Counted from the stretch's first letter, positions 12,520-24,310 are shown. The stretch is DNA of 64,000 nt from Hemileia vastatrix (GCA_030280995.1 JASXTE010000005.1:29618501-29682500), one strand, 5' to 3'. The notes: a model not told the origin generated them from the sequence alone. Numbers and translations are program-made.

Positions 12520-13200
12520 AGTGCTATTCAGTATGTAAATGTAAAATGATAATTCATATATATAATGAAAATAATTTTGAATATTCATCAAAAAATATAT
12601 GCATAAAAAATTTATATTGAATATGTGTATGAAAATTCATATTGAAAATACATATGCAAAATCATATTGCAAATTCATATTTAATATCATATTGCATATT
12701 CATATGCAAATGTAATATTGAATATTTATATGCCATAAAAAAAGAATATGCATACAAAAATTAAATGGCATATAAATATTAAAATTTATGTTGAATAAAA
12801 TATTTAAATAAAATCAGCATAAATTAATTTTATGATATATTATGTAATTTTTTAAATTGATTTTATTTTATTTTATTATACTTTAATACACTCATTTTAT
12901 TTAATTTATTACTTCAAATCAAATTAAATTACATTTTATTGTATTGAATTGTATTTTATTTTATTAAATTGAGGTGTGGTCAGTTATGTGTTATATTATT
13001 TTGTTTTATTTTATTAGAATTTTATTTTATTTTATTGCACTTTATTACATTCCTTTTCAAAATATATAATCATGATTTATTTTTTATCTCATTTTACTAC
13101 ATTTTTATTTCTCTTTTTTAAATTCAAGCTACTATACTCATCTATCTGTCTTTTTTATATTCAACTACATTATAATAAGTCTTAATCTCATTTAATTCAT
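12520..13200. repeat. AT-rich irregular tandem repeats
   Basis: At 12560-12780 there are degenerate repeats built from ATATTCATATGCAAA-like and CATATTGAATAT-like units. At 12850-13110 the sequence is rich in TTTTA. The reverse pattern (AAAAT-rich) appears at 13675-13870 on the other side of the palindromic array, so the two may be diverged inverted arms. No coding sequence seen. Confidence 0.6.
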
Positions 13201-13254
13201 TTTATTAGATTTGATGGATGCGGTTGTATAGTTATGTAAAGGCATTCAGTTGGT

Positions 13255-13625
13255 TAAAATTGGCTGGTGAAATATAATTTAAAGCTGTAGATAAGAGCTC
13301 ACAGGCAAGAAATTGGATGTGGTACTCTGATGTACAGCTGTAGATCAGAGTCCACATACATAAGAATGGGTGGTGAACTCTGATGTACAGCTGTAGATCA
13401 GAGTTTGAATTCATAAAATTGGATGTGGTACTCTGATGTACAGCTGTAGATCAGAGTTCACATGCATAAAAATGGTTGGTGAACTCTGATTTAAAGCTGT
13501 AGATCAGAGTTCACATGCTCAAAATTGGATGTGGTACTCTGATCTATGGCTGTAGATCAGAGTACCACGTGCATGATATTAGGTTGTGAACTCTGATCTA
13601 TGGGTTTACATAAGAGTTCACTGGC
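13255..13625. repeat. Tandem array of 53-bp units each holding a near-perfect palindrome
   Basis: About seven units at a spacing of 52-54 bp. Each carries ACTCTGAT, a central TACAGCTGTA-like core and ATCAGAGT, a near-palindrome of roughly 28 bp. Spacers alternate between a TTGGATGTGGT type and an ATGGTTGGTGA type, so the basic higher-order period is about 106 bp. The last units diverge (core TATGGCTGTAG, then TATGGGTTTACA). No gene overlaps it convincingly. Confidence 0.9.
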
Positions 13626-13639
13626 TGATTTTAAAATTC

Positions 13640-16480
13640 AAAGACTGTTATCTTCACATGTGATATCATCCTTTGAAATAAAATAAGATGATAAAAATTA
13701 AATTAAGATGTAAGGAAGTAAAATATTAAAAAGTAAAACAAAATTAAATTAAATTGATTAATAGTATGTGAAACTAAATATAATTTAATATAATACAGCA
13801 TTATATAGTATGATAGAATAAAAAAATCAAAATCAGATCAAATAAAATAAAATTAAGTAAATTAAGTATTTTTTTAAAAGGAGTCATAAAAATTGAAGAT
13901 AATTTTTAACTCATTAAGAAATATTATCAAAAATATTAACTTTTTTCATGAGCTAGGTTTTTTCAATGTAGTTAAAAAAATATAGATTAAACAATGCATT
14001 AGAATATAAAATACAGAAATACTGTGAGACCTGATAAGCTGATTATCAATATATATATAGGGTTAAATAAAATACCTCTTTATGAATAGGGCTTGTATAG
14101 TTCTAATTTGAAAAAAACTGAATTCAAATTAGTTTCATAGGTCTCTTACTTTCAGATACCTATGTACTTAAATCTAAATTTTATCATTTGAACCATATAG
14201 CAGTTTATTTATTTTTAAATCTTTTAAAAAAAATTTAAAACCATTAAAAATTTTCTATGTTTAAGTTAATTTGAAGAATTCTCAAGATAAGATTTGCATT
14301 GGGAGTTCAATCAGAGATCCATCAAGACTTAATAAAGATATCATTATATTAACTAAATTTTTTTGAAAATAAATAATTTTACTTAGGCAATAGAAGTATG
14401 AACATTATAACAATATATTTAAAAAATGTATTTGAATTTATTTAAAATAAATTGAATTAAATTTTTTATAGATGGTTATATAAAAATTAAAAGTTGACAC
14501 TCAAATTTAAAACATGTAAAAAGCTCTTGTATGAAATTTCAAGGTGAATTGTATGGAGATTAGGAACAACATCTTTAACTAAAAATCAGAACAATATAGG
14601 AGATTAAAATTCAATAAATTCATTTCAAAACTCATGTTTAAATATTTCAAATAATATTTAATTATAGGTTTTATTTAATTGAAATGCCTTCTTCTAATTG
14701 TTACTATATATCTTTGAGATTTTTGAGTTTTATTGTAGGTTTTTTTTCTCAAAATATTTTATAGATAATAAAATGTGACTGATTTTTCAAAGATATGTAT
14801 AGTTATTATCCACATAAAATATATTTATAGGAAATAAGGAATGTTTTACTATGTATTTATTAATTTCAATATTTAAGTAATTTTGATTTATTTCAATTTT
14901 ATTATTGATATAGGTAGTAAAAACTTATGTATCTTGAATTACTGAAGATCTATACAAAGCCTTTAACTTGAATTTAATTAAAGTTAAATTTAAAATGGAG
15001 GTCTCCTTTTTAGTATAACAGGGTTTAGAATTTAAGGCAATAACTCAGTATTCATATGATTAAAATAAAGCTGCTTCTGTAGTATGAAATATAAGATGAA
15101 GATGAATTATGATGTCTGGTAATAAAAAAGCATCCACCCTCTTATTTTTAAAAACTCTTATTTAATTTTTTCTCAACCACTTTTTCTAATTTTCTCACTC
15201 TTACTAGCACCTTTATATGTGATCATATTTTCTCAACAAGTGTTTTTCTACCTTCCTTTCACCTTTCACTTTTCTCTCCTCCTTTTTCTTTCACTACCTA
15301 CCCAACAAAGCTTAACCTGTTTCTTGTCCCATAAAATTGCTCCCCACTCCTTCCAATATCCTTCAAGTAATAATCAAACCAATTCTGATCCTTTTTTCTA
15401 TCTTAAAGAATATTTGGGGCCTCTTTAAACCTATTTTTCTTCCCTCTCTACCCCTTTTTTTCAACCCATATTTCCAATTTTTATCAATACCCTTTGCCTT
15501 TTTCTACATTTAACCTCTCATCAATCCCTTTTCATTTCCTCCTCAAAAAAATTCTTTTAGTTTCTATGAGCTATACCAAGCTTCAAGGTCTGGGGAAGTG
15601 ATAAATATGGATTGGTAGAAGTGGTAAGGATTAGGGATGCTTTTAAAGGGCCAGAGAGAATTTGATAGAAGAAGAAAGGGTTTAAAATCATGGAAATAGT
15701 TTTTTTGAGAGAAAAGAAAAGAAATTTTTAGCAGGAGAATAATATTGAAGATATTTTTTTATGTAAGACAGAAGGTAGGAATGGTGAGGTAAGTAATAGT
15801 GTTATACAAAATAAAATAATAATAAAACATAAGAAAAATGTTATATATCATGGAAACAGGAATGAAATCAACTCAAAAAACAAATGTAAATTAAACAAAC
15901 CATTTTTATACTATTCATTCTTATAAAGTTTCATTTTATGTCTTTCTTTTTTCATATCTTGAAGATAAAGTGTAAATAAATTGTAAAAAATACTATTACA
16001 TGCTTATCTTTTTTATTTATTGAATAGAAAACAAAATAGATATTTATATCAGAGCTTAATTTTATCAGCAAAGTATTATTCCCTTCTATTTTATAAGTGT
16101 TTTAAATTTTTCAGATATTTTAAATATTAATAATGGTCAATAAAATCTTTTTGAATAATTAGAATTCAATTTATGTCAAAAATTCTTACTGGGGAAATTT
16201 AATGGAAGATATTAATTTTCAAAATATTTTTCTTGAATGATTTACTATATTGCCTTTCAATTTTCCCATATATTAATCATTAATTAAAATTATTTGATCA
16301 TTTAAGATCACTTTTATTTCAATTTAAATTGGGGTGTGTCTAGCTCTACATGCAACAAACTATAAAGTTATTTTAAAGATTTTGTAGCTTTCCAGACTGG
16401 CTTAGCTGTGGGGAGGGCTTATTTAAACATACCATTAAAAAATTATGTTTTTAATGCTTCAACATTGTTTCAAAAAATGT
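13640..16480. other. AT-rich non-coding region
   Basis: No gene, RNA or complete element recognised. A pyrimidine-rich patch at about 15120-15560 is open in one frame (15219-15428) but has no domain. The rest is long A/T runs. Confidence 0.6.
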
Positions 16481-16485
16481 TTACA

Positions 16486-17709
16486 CACCACGCAATATGG
16501 GGGGCCAACTTGCTAGAAAGTCCACAACCTTGAACCCTAATTCATATCTTTTTGAGCCCACATTGAATTATTGATAAAACCACTAAGAAAAAAAATTGAA
16601 ATTCTGGTGAACTCAATATGAATACAATTTGAACATTAAATGAAGCATAGGTAATAATACTTTAAACAAATCTTGAGATATGAAGAATGAGATTTTTTTA
16701 AAGAAATTTTAATACGGTGCAGACGACACACAAATTATTCTGAAAAATACATATTTTAAACTATTTAAGAAGTTTCTTTGCAATTTTTTAACAAATTACA
16801 CCAAAGTATAGATCCGGCAAGATACCATCTGAAATAATTATATAAGTTTCTTTGGCCAGAAATACATGGAGAAACTTTAATTTGAAATATGTCAATTTGT
16901 TCATGAAAGGTGGGACTGAGTTGAAAGGGAGGAAATTGAGGTTCAAGGATTGTGGAGGCAAGGTAAAGGGGAGAAATAGGGCTACAAGGGTTGGAGAGGC
17001 TGGAGTGAGGAGTGAGGAAGGGTATATGGGGTAGTAAAAAGGTTGGGAAAGAGTTAGAAGGGAAGATTAAGGGTTTCCAAGGCATTTTGAATGAAGAAAA
17101 GGGTGGGGGTGAGGTTGGAAGGGGTGAAATGGGGATCAAAAGAGGATGGCATACAATGGGGCTGGGAGGGTAGCAAAAGGGGTGGGGAGGGAAGACAAGC
17201 ATGTGTTGATAGAATTCAAAGGGATGGGGATTGGTGAAAACAGAGTGTAAAAATAGGAGGATAAACTCTGTTCTTTTAGCAAAGAACAGAGTTCACTGCC
17301 ATAAAATATTAGCTGAAGCATAGTTTTCAATTCCGTAAAAACAGTTGTAGGTAATAGAAAAAGTCACTGATTTTTTTTATATGTGATCTGAAAGTTTTTA
17401 ATAAAATTTTTATATCTAAAATTGTGATATTGTCAATCTATTTTCATTGATCAACTTCAATTAATAAAGTATTATTTAAATATGTTGCTTCAAAAAATAC
17501 TGTGCATTGAGTAGACTCATGAAATGATTTTTTCTGGCTTCCATTCAGTTATCCTCACACTTTCACTATGTTTTCAAAATAGATCCATTATTATTTGTGT
17601 GATACTTCAAGTGAAAGTTAAGTATTACTTCAGTCTGAGTTCCATCTTATTTCCATCTGACTTCAAGTTGACGACTTGCTAGCAAGTCCCCCTTAAATAT
17701 TGCATGGTG
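16486..17709. mobile_element. CACTA-like non-autonomous element, 1.2 kb
   Basis: It starts CACCACGCAATATGGGGGG and ends with the reverse complement of CACCATGCAATATTT, with a CTTGCTAGCAAGT-type palindrome inside each end. The direct repeat ACA flanks it (16483-16485 and 17710-17712). CACT-like ends and a 3-bp duplication fit the CACTA (CMC/EnSpm) superfamily. The interior has no transposase; it holds a purine-rich tract (16900-17240) and a short perfect hairpin at 17264-17294 (ACTCTGTTCTTT, AGC loop, then AAAGAACAGAGT). Open frames in the purine-rich tract are compositional. Confidence 0.75.
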
Positions 17710-17712
17710 ACA

Positions 17713-17876
17713 TGTACTTCAATAAATGATCAAGCTAGCTTCATCAGAGGTTCAATGTATCTTCACACTTTATTCCTTATTGTTTCATCACTACCTCAAT
17801 ATTTGATCAATTAGATATGAATTCAGGCTCAAGGTAGCAGACTTGCTAGCAAGTCTGCCCCCCATATTGTGTGGTG
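17713..17876. mobile_element. Right end of a second CACTA-like element
   Basis: It ends with the palindrome ACTTGCTAGCAAGT followed by CCCCCCATATTGTGTGGTG, the same terminus as the neighbouring element, preceded by the family's internal sequence. Its left half is missing or lies further away; the 1.2-kb element may have inserted into it. Confidence 0.6.
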
Positions 17877-17879
17877 TTA

Positions 17880-19021
17880 TAGCAAAAAATAATGGAAATT
17901 AAAATTTCAGAAAATGTAACTCACTTCATATCCAAGAGGTGGCACATTTCTTAATTTAAGTATTTAAAAGTTATTGAATTCTTTAAAAATATAATTTTAA
18001 ATAAAATATGACTATAAAATACAGGAAAGAAGGCCTATATATTGTAAAATCCTCCTTTGTATGCTCCATGATGCAGTAGAGACTTCTAGAGCCAAAGACC
18101 TCACTATCTGGCTCTCAGACCCCCTCCTGATTGAGTGCTGCGTACCAAAAGGTGTCCCAAGTCTATGGTAACTGTATCTACTTCAGTCTTACTGATATTA
18201 AGTTGAGTCTAAAGCTCTATCAACCTCCCACAACATTTTCTTACAACATTCTCATGAGAGACACAATATATTTAATAATGGTGTGAAAATAGGATCATAA
18301 AGTGAAGACAGATATTGATAGAAGAAACTAGAAGTAAATAGACTTGAAGCAAATAAAAGTAACCTGCATATTGGAACACAAATGAATAAAAGAATTTAAT
18401 GGAAGAAATAATAAGATTTTAATAAATCTTATCTAGAGTAGAAGGTAGATAAATGTGTGAAACCATACATATATTAAATTTTTATCTAGACAACAAATAA
18501 AGAGCTTTTTAAGTGTCATAAAAAACACAGCTCTGATAAGCTGATGGATAGATAATTGCTATAGTTATATATATGAGAACTAGATAAGAAAATCATAGCC
18601 TTTTTTTAAGATATAGTTTGAAAGGAAAAAGATAACAGAAAAATAATATAAAAATAAGATAAATTGAGGAAAAAAATCCATTGAGATCCATTTGAAGTGT
18701 CCTAATAGGTTTTATAGTGGTTCGAGAATGAATCAAGGAGATCCAATATTGAATAGAGGAGATTAGGTTGTCCAATGGTGTGATCCTACGTCTAGTGGGG
18801 TTTTCCGCCTAAGTGAGAATAGTGACTCTTTATGGTTCCTTGCACGTCCAAGAGGTAATTCTTGACCAGTTTTAATCTTTCTTTAAGAGCTTATTATTGA
18901 GTGCTTAACTAGCTCTTTACGATCTCTTTAAATATAATTTAAGTGTTTTCCCTTTTTGAGCATAACACCTTATGAACAAAATATATCCATCAGCATTTTC
19001 ATGGATTGAAGTAAAACTACT
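17880..19021. other. Non-coding flank of the large Harbinger element
   Basis: No gene recognised. About 18060-18200 has higher GC and may be a short remnant of something coding, but no family is identifiable. Confidence 0.5.
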
Positions 19022-19024
19022 AAT

Positions 19025-19205
19025 AGGGGGTATCAATGTTCAGGGATCCGCAATTAGGGATCAGGAATTTTTTTTCTGGGATCAGACATTATTTATTGCA
19101 GAAGATTCTTATCCACTATCCCCGGGGCTAGTTGATAAGGAATCCACAATAATGCATTATCCCGCCTCTTATACCCCGCTTTCCATTCCTAATTCCTGAT
19201 CCCAA
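19025..19205. repeat. Left TIR plus subterminal stem-loop of the Harbinger element
   Basis: The TIR (19025-19056) is followed by GGGATCAGGAATT at 19058, whose reverse complement AATTCCTGATCCC occurs at about 19190-19202. The subterminal 150 bp can therefore fold back on itself. Confidence 0.75.
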
Positions 19206-20158
19206 ACTTATCTCATCCATGATGGATTTGCAAGAAAGTCACATGACTCATAATTGCTGATACCACCCTTAAGTCTTTCCTCACTTTATGCTACTTAATT
19301 TTGGTGGCAAACACTTAAGTTTTTTTTCTATCTACACACCCCAACTGCACATTTGGCGGTGAATTCCCACTTCCCTCATTACATAACCCTTCCACCGGAA
19401 ACAATGAAACACCTCTCTACTATGAAGCTACTTCACTCAAAAATGAATGCTATTAATTTTTTTTAGTTCTTTACTATAAATCTGACTCTGATTTGGAAGA
19501 TGCTTTAGCTTATATGTGTTTTCTTTCCATAAAGTGTTACATCATCACCAGGGGGCCAAATCTTTATCTTGATCACCAATATGATCTGGCCTCCATTCTC
19601 AACATTCCTCATTTAAACTTCACCCAACTTTTTAGAACTTCTCCCAATCATTCTATCTTTCATGAAAATTCCCATAACAAACAGCGTAATCCTGCCATCC
19701 AACTTGCTGTTGCACTATGTCGCTTTGGCTCAAATGGAAACGGTGCTACTGTAAGACGTTTGGATAATATCTTTAACATAGGATATGGTACCGTGATAAT
19801 ATACATGAAGCGCTGTATTATTGCTATCCTTTCCCTCAAGGCTCAAACACTTGTTTGGCCAACTCCAGAACAGCGACTTTTATCCTCTCAAGTAATGCAA
19901 GCTGAAGGTTTCCCTGACTGTGTAGGATTTGTTGATGGCACAACTATACCTTTGATTCAAAAGTCTTCTCATGATGGCAACCACTATTTTTATCACAAAA
20001 AAAGGTTTCTTCAAAATCTTCTCCAATTTCTCATCCTTCATAAACTAACTTTTTATCTTCTTTCTAGATACTCTATTGCTATTCAACTTGTATGCGATGT
20101 CAATAAAAAATTTATTGCTTTTCATAGTGGCTGCCCTGGCTCATGTCATGACTCTTCC

Positions 20159-21660
20159 TGTCAGCCTGTATATCTCCAGGACTGAGTAAAAAGTAATTAT
20201 AAGTTATGTTAAACACATGAACTATACATGGGAATAATAAATAAGAGTACACAAATAGTATACATAAGTAAAATTATGATAATACACAAAAAATGCCATT
20301 ATAACACCTTATATACACGCATATATCCACCTTTTATAGGTCTTATGTACTTAATATTAAGTTGGAATATGTTAGGGTAATCTTAAGAACCTTAAGTATA
20401 AGGCTACATAATTTTTAAGTACACTTAAAGCTGTTATATTCATTGTTTTATGCAAAAAACAAGAAATGCGCTTTATTTCACTTAAAAGTTGACTATATGC
20501 ACTATAAAATTGAGAATATCAAAATTGCGCTTTGACAGATCAATTGGGCTCATTTAGAACTATTGATTTGGCTATTTAAATGCATAAAAATAACACTTTT
20601 CAAATTTGGTGTTTTTTATGCCAGAAATGGCTTCTGTGTACTGGCCACATACTGCCTGCTTTTTTCCCGTGTGAATAGCTTCATTTTTAGCAAAGTTAGC
20701 TTCTTCACACTATAATTACCCCACATTCTACGCCCACTGTGGGGAAACACACTAAAATAGGCGACAGGCACTTATTTAGTGTCCTAGCTTAATTAATAAT
20801 GCATTGACCTTGTTTATATGCACTAATTTCATTAATAACCTCACTCTTGGCACTTTATTTCATCACCACGCTTAAATTCGCCTAATTTTAGTCAAGGATT
20901 TACCCGTGCAAGAGCCTGCCATGAACTGCATGTAGTTACCCCACATCTCACGCTCTTTTTTAAGTTTTTGGGTGGTTTCTCAGTCAATTTTGGTTATTTT
21001 TGAATGGGAATTTCACGTAGTATAATGTCAGGATTAGCCCCATTATTTCTACAGTCAATCCCCCTTATAATTAAGCTATTATTAACCTTAAAAAGTCTCC
21101 TTTAGTCTTTAATATTATAATATTATATGCATATACTCTCTTTTTGTCTTTTTCTTTAATTTTGATGGATTTCCCTTATTATTACAGGATTTTGGCGGTT
21201 GTTACTCTTCTAATTATGTCATGGGTTACTGGGAATGTTGATGGGCATGTCTATTAGTTGTTTGGAGGCGTCATTAACTGTGTATTGGGTGGTACATCAA
21301 GGGAATCATTGGGGAACTCAGTGTGTATAAAAGGAGGAGGTTTTTGGGTTGTATTTCTTCATTCTTTATCATTACAATTTAACCAATATAACCAAACCAA
21401 TTTACAATACATATCAATTAGTACTTTTATAAGACTTTTGAATAGTATCTGAATTTATATAATCTATTTTTCTACCAACTATAAAGATTGTAAGCCATAT
21501 ATAAGAATAGTGAGAATTATATTACTGAGACCTCTATATTTGATTATATTTTACAACTTAGTGGATTAAAACTACAGTATTCATATAGGACCATTAAAAT
21601 CTTCTAGACAACTGACTATTCAAGCTAGTTCACGTCCTTGTACTTGACCTTAGCCTGACA
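20159..21660 (+). mobile_element. Solo LTR, family S (copy 2)
   Basis: 1502 bp with ends TGTCAGCCTG and TAGCCTGACA, flanked by CTTCC on both sides (20154-20158 and 21661-21665). The uninterrupted transposase copy at 59.9 kb shows the empty site, confirming the boundaries. Non-coding; TATA-like TGTATAAAAGG near 21327. Same family as 3462-4953. Confidence 0.93.
21325..21339 (+). promoter_or_regulatory. TATA-like box of solo LTR copy 2
   Basis: TGTATAAAAGGAGG, conserved with the copy at 4626. Followed about 30 bp later by TTTCTTCATTC, a plausible start region. Orientation points towards the downstream half of the transposase pseudogene. Confidence 0.5.
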
Positions 21661-22559
21661 CTTCCCTCTTCCAAAGAATGAGTATTTCTCAAACCCCTGA
21701 CTCATACTTTGACAAATCTCAGTACCTCCTTGCAGACTCAACATATGCAAGTGGGAAGTACATTATACTTTCTTTCCGTGGTGTAACCTTAGAAAATGAC
21801 CCCAAAACTAAATTTAATTATCACCTTTCCCAATCAAGAGTACAAATTGGATATGCTATAGGTATTTTAAAGGGACAATTTTCTAGTCTTCGGGATCTCA
21901 GAATCCAATTTCAAAAAAAATTAGAGATCAAAACTGCAAATCATTGGATCATGACTTGCATTATACTCCACAATATCCTAGCTGATTTAAAGATGAGTGG
22001 AATAATCTTTATAAAGAAGAGGATCCTGAACCAGCATCAGCTCTCCCCTCCCTTGAATCACAAAACATTCATTCAACTGGCATACGCTCTGTCATTATGC
22101 CTATTTCTCTCCAACATTTCTCTTCACCACCCTTTTAAATTATTTTTTTTACTCTCCAAATGTCCTCTTTGTGTACTTTATTCACTTGGTTTGGTATTTT
22201 GGTTTGTTGCATATTCATTTTTTTTTTGGAATTTATTGTGAATATCTTTTTTTTGGAAGGCTCATTGGTTTTCTTTCACCAGCTCAACATGAAATTGCAT
22301 ATTTTGTCATTGATTTTTTTTTCATTCATCACTCATATCCTTTTCATCCTCTCCTCAAACATCACTCAAATATTTTCGTTACTTTTATTTTCTCAACTCA
22401 TCTCACCATGTAAGTATTTTTTTTTCTTTTTTCTTGTTTTTTATTTGCTAATCATGAATTTTTTTATTTTCTTTTCCTTTTTTTTTGTTTTTTTTGTTTT
22501 TGTTTTGTTTTGTTTTGTTTTTTATTTTTGTGAGTCCTTTTTTTTATTTTCAAGGTTAG

Positions 22560-23260
22560 ATTATTTTTTTTTCTCTTTTTTCTCTTTTTTTTTCTTTTTT
22601 TTCTCTCCTTCACCCTCTTTAGCTGCCTCATTTAATCCCTTTTCCTCTCTCTTTACCTGCCTCAAGTCACTCCTTCTCCCCTCTCTTTATCTTCCTCAAG
22701 TCCCCCTTATTTCACACTCCTTGCCTGTCCCAAATCCCCCCTTTCCCCCCTCTTTAGGTGCCTCATGACCCCCCTTCCCCTCTCTTTAGGCGCCTCATCA
22801 CCCCCCCTTCCCCTCTCTTTAGGTGCCTCAACTCTCCCCCCTGCTCCTCTCTTTACCCATCTCAAAACCCCCCTTCCCCCCTTTTAGGTCCCCTCCCCCC
22901 TTTCCACTCCCCTTTAGCCACCTCTACCCCCCCTCCTTCTTAACAAACAATTGTTAGTGATCGTTTGTTAAGTAGGAGTAGGGGCTAGAGGAGGCTTAAG
23001 GGGAGTGGAAGGGGGGTTTGAAGCGGCTAAAGAGGGGCGGAAAGGGGGGTTTGAAACATTTAAAGAGGGGTGAGGGGGGGGTTTAAGGTAACTAAGGGGG
23101 GGATTTGTGGCAATTAAGGAGGGGGTTTCAGGGGGATTTTGAGACAGGCAAGGAGGGGATTTGAGGGTGGTTTTGAGGCAAGGAGGGAGGGATTTTAGAG
23201 GTGATTTCAGAGAAATAAAGGGGGGGAAAGGGGACTGTTATGGGAGTTAAAGAGGGGATA
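22560..23260. repeat. Large foldback of C-rich and G-rich tandem units
   Basis: The left arm (22560-22938) is built from 30-35 bp units of the type CCCCTCTCTTTAGGTGCCTC. The right arm (22972-23260) is their reverse complement (GGGGGGTTTGAAGCGGCTAA-like units). The centre at 22939-22972 is AACAAAC, a short loop, then GTTTGTT. The strand composition flips sharply from pyrimidine to purine at the centre. Open frames across it (22160-22943) are compositional and not genes. Confidence 0.85.
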
Positions 23261-23825
23261 CCAATTTTTTAAAAAACATACTAAAATGAATTTTTTTTTT
23301 TTTGGCAGAATTTTAGAAAAAAAAACTATTACATTCTGTTAAGGTCTTTCCCTGTAAATTACAAAACAAAAAAGGTTTAGATTTTAATTTTTAATTTTTC
23401 TTACAAATAATTTTACTGAATTAATTTTTATTTTTGATTTATTTGTTCTGATTTTTCTTTTACTGATTTTTTTTAAAAATTATTTTAACAGGATTTTCTG
23501 TGAAGGTTTTTTATAATCAAACTTCAGGTTTTCTTTTGTATTTTTTTTTTTTGAAATAATTTTTATTGAAAATTTTTCAATTTTTTTTTTATTTTTTTTA
23601 AAAGGATATTGCTTTAAATTTTATTTTAAAAGATATTATTACATGAGTTTTTTTTTAAAAAAATATGGGTTGAATTTTTTTTTTAAATTTATTTTTTTTT
23701 CAGATCAAAAAAATGTCTTCTTCTTCAGATTCACCCCTTACTTCTATATCATCTTCATCTTTATCCTCTTTATCATATTCATCTTTATCATCTCTATCAT
23801 TTTCTTCCAAATCAACTTCAATAAA

Positions 23826-24310
23826 ATCATCTTCTAAATCATCAAAAAAAATTAATGATAATCAGTCTCATCAGAATAAAAGATATCTGAAAAAAAAAAA
23901 ATTCTTCTAAATCATCCAAAAAAAATTAAAGATAATCACACCACACAATATGGGGGGCGGACTTGCTAGCAAGTCCGCAACCTTGGACCCAAACTCACCA
24001 TAGATTGAACACACATTGAGCTATTGATAAAGGAACCATTCAATCAGGGATGAACACCACTCAGCAGAACAGTTTTAGGTGGGTGTTCAAGTAGAGTTCA
24101 GTATGGGTTCAGTATGAGTTCAGTCTGAGTTCCATCTGAGTTCCATCTGAGTTCAGGTTGAGGACTTGCTAGCAAGTCCACCCCCTATATTGCGTAGTGT
24201 CAGTCTCATCAGAAGAAAAGATATCTGAAAAAAAAATTCATCATCTAAATCATCAAAAAAAATTAAAGATAATCAGTCTCATCAGAAGAAAAGATATCTG
24301 AAAAAAAAAA
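23826..24310 (+). repeat. Three 70-75 bp coding repeats in the Tet-like gene, one split by a MITE
   Basis: The unit encodes a Ser-Lys stretch followed by SHQKKRYLKKK-like residues. Copies are at 23826-23908, 23909 to 24232 (interrupted by the 261-bp MITE) and 24233-24310. The nucleotide copies are nearly identical, so the duplication is recent; the MITE arrived after it. Confidence 0.8.
23939..24199. mobile_element. CACTA-like MITE, 261 bp, complete
   Basis: Terminal inverted repeats of about 44 bp start CACCACACAATATGGGGGG (left) and CACTACGCAATATAGGGGG (right, reverse strand). Each includes a perfect 18-bp palindrome around GGACTTGCTAGCAAGTCC. The direct repeat TCA flanks it (23936-23938 and 24200-24202), and the uninterrupted neighbouring repeat shows the empty site. 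The interior holds short GTTCAGTCTGA/GAGTTCCATCT-type repeats, like CACTA subterminal repeats. Confidence 0.9.

Larger units (their letters stand above)
19493..22138 (+). pseudogene. Harbinger (HARBI1-like) DDE transposase, copy 1, interrupted
   Basis: Nuclease of the DDE_Tnp_4 type, which cuts and joins the element ends. Readable order: N-terminal helical part, GFVDGTTIPL with the first catalytic Asp (near 19930), a 5' splice site GTTTCT after HKKR and an intron ending TTTCTAG (about 20008-20069), then GCPGSCHDSS with the second Asp (near 20140). A 1.5-kb solo LTR sits right after that codon. The frame resumes at 21666 with PDSYFDKSQYLLADSTYASG and IGYAIGILKGQF. The related copy at 59-60.6 kb has IEHAIGISKGRF there, so the catalytic Glu is Gly in this copy. 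A one-base deletion near 21992 also shifts the frame relative to copy 2. Dead by three independent lesions. Confidence 0.9.

Noticed and set aside
13255..13625. CRISPR-like array of repeats and spacers
   Set aside because: Spacers alternate between two types and are not unique; the setting is eukaryotic.
16765..17202. 145-codon minus-strand frame rich in Pro, Ser and Phe
   Set aside because: Lies over a purine-rich tract in the interior of a CACTA-like element; no domain.
11974..17876. Pairing of two CACTA-like ends as one 5.9-kb element
   Set aside because: Flanking triplets differ (AAT versus TTA) and the interior shows no transposase.
18700..18800. GGTTCGAGAATGAATC, like a tRNA T-arm
   Set aside because: No matching acceptor, D-arm or anticodon stem around it.
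22160..22768. 202-codon frame with many Phe residues, membrane-like
   Set aside because: T-rich and C-rich sequence partly inside the foldback; no counterpart preserved in the second Harbinger copy.
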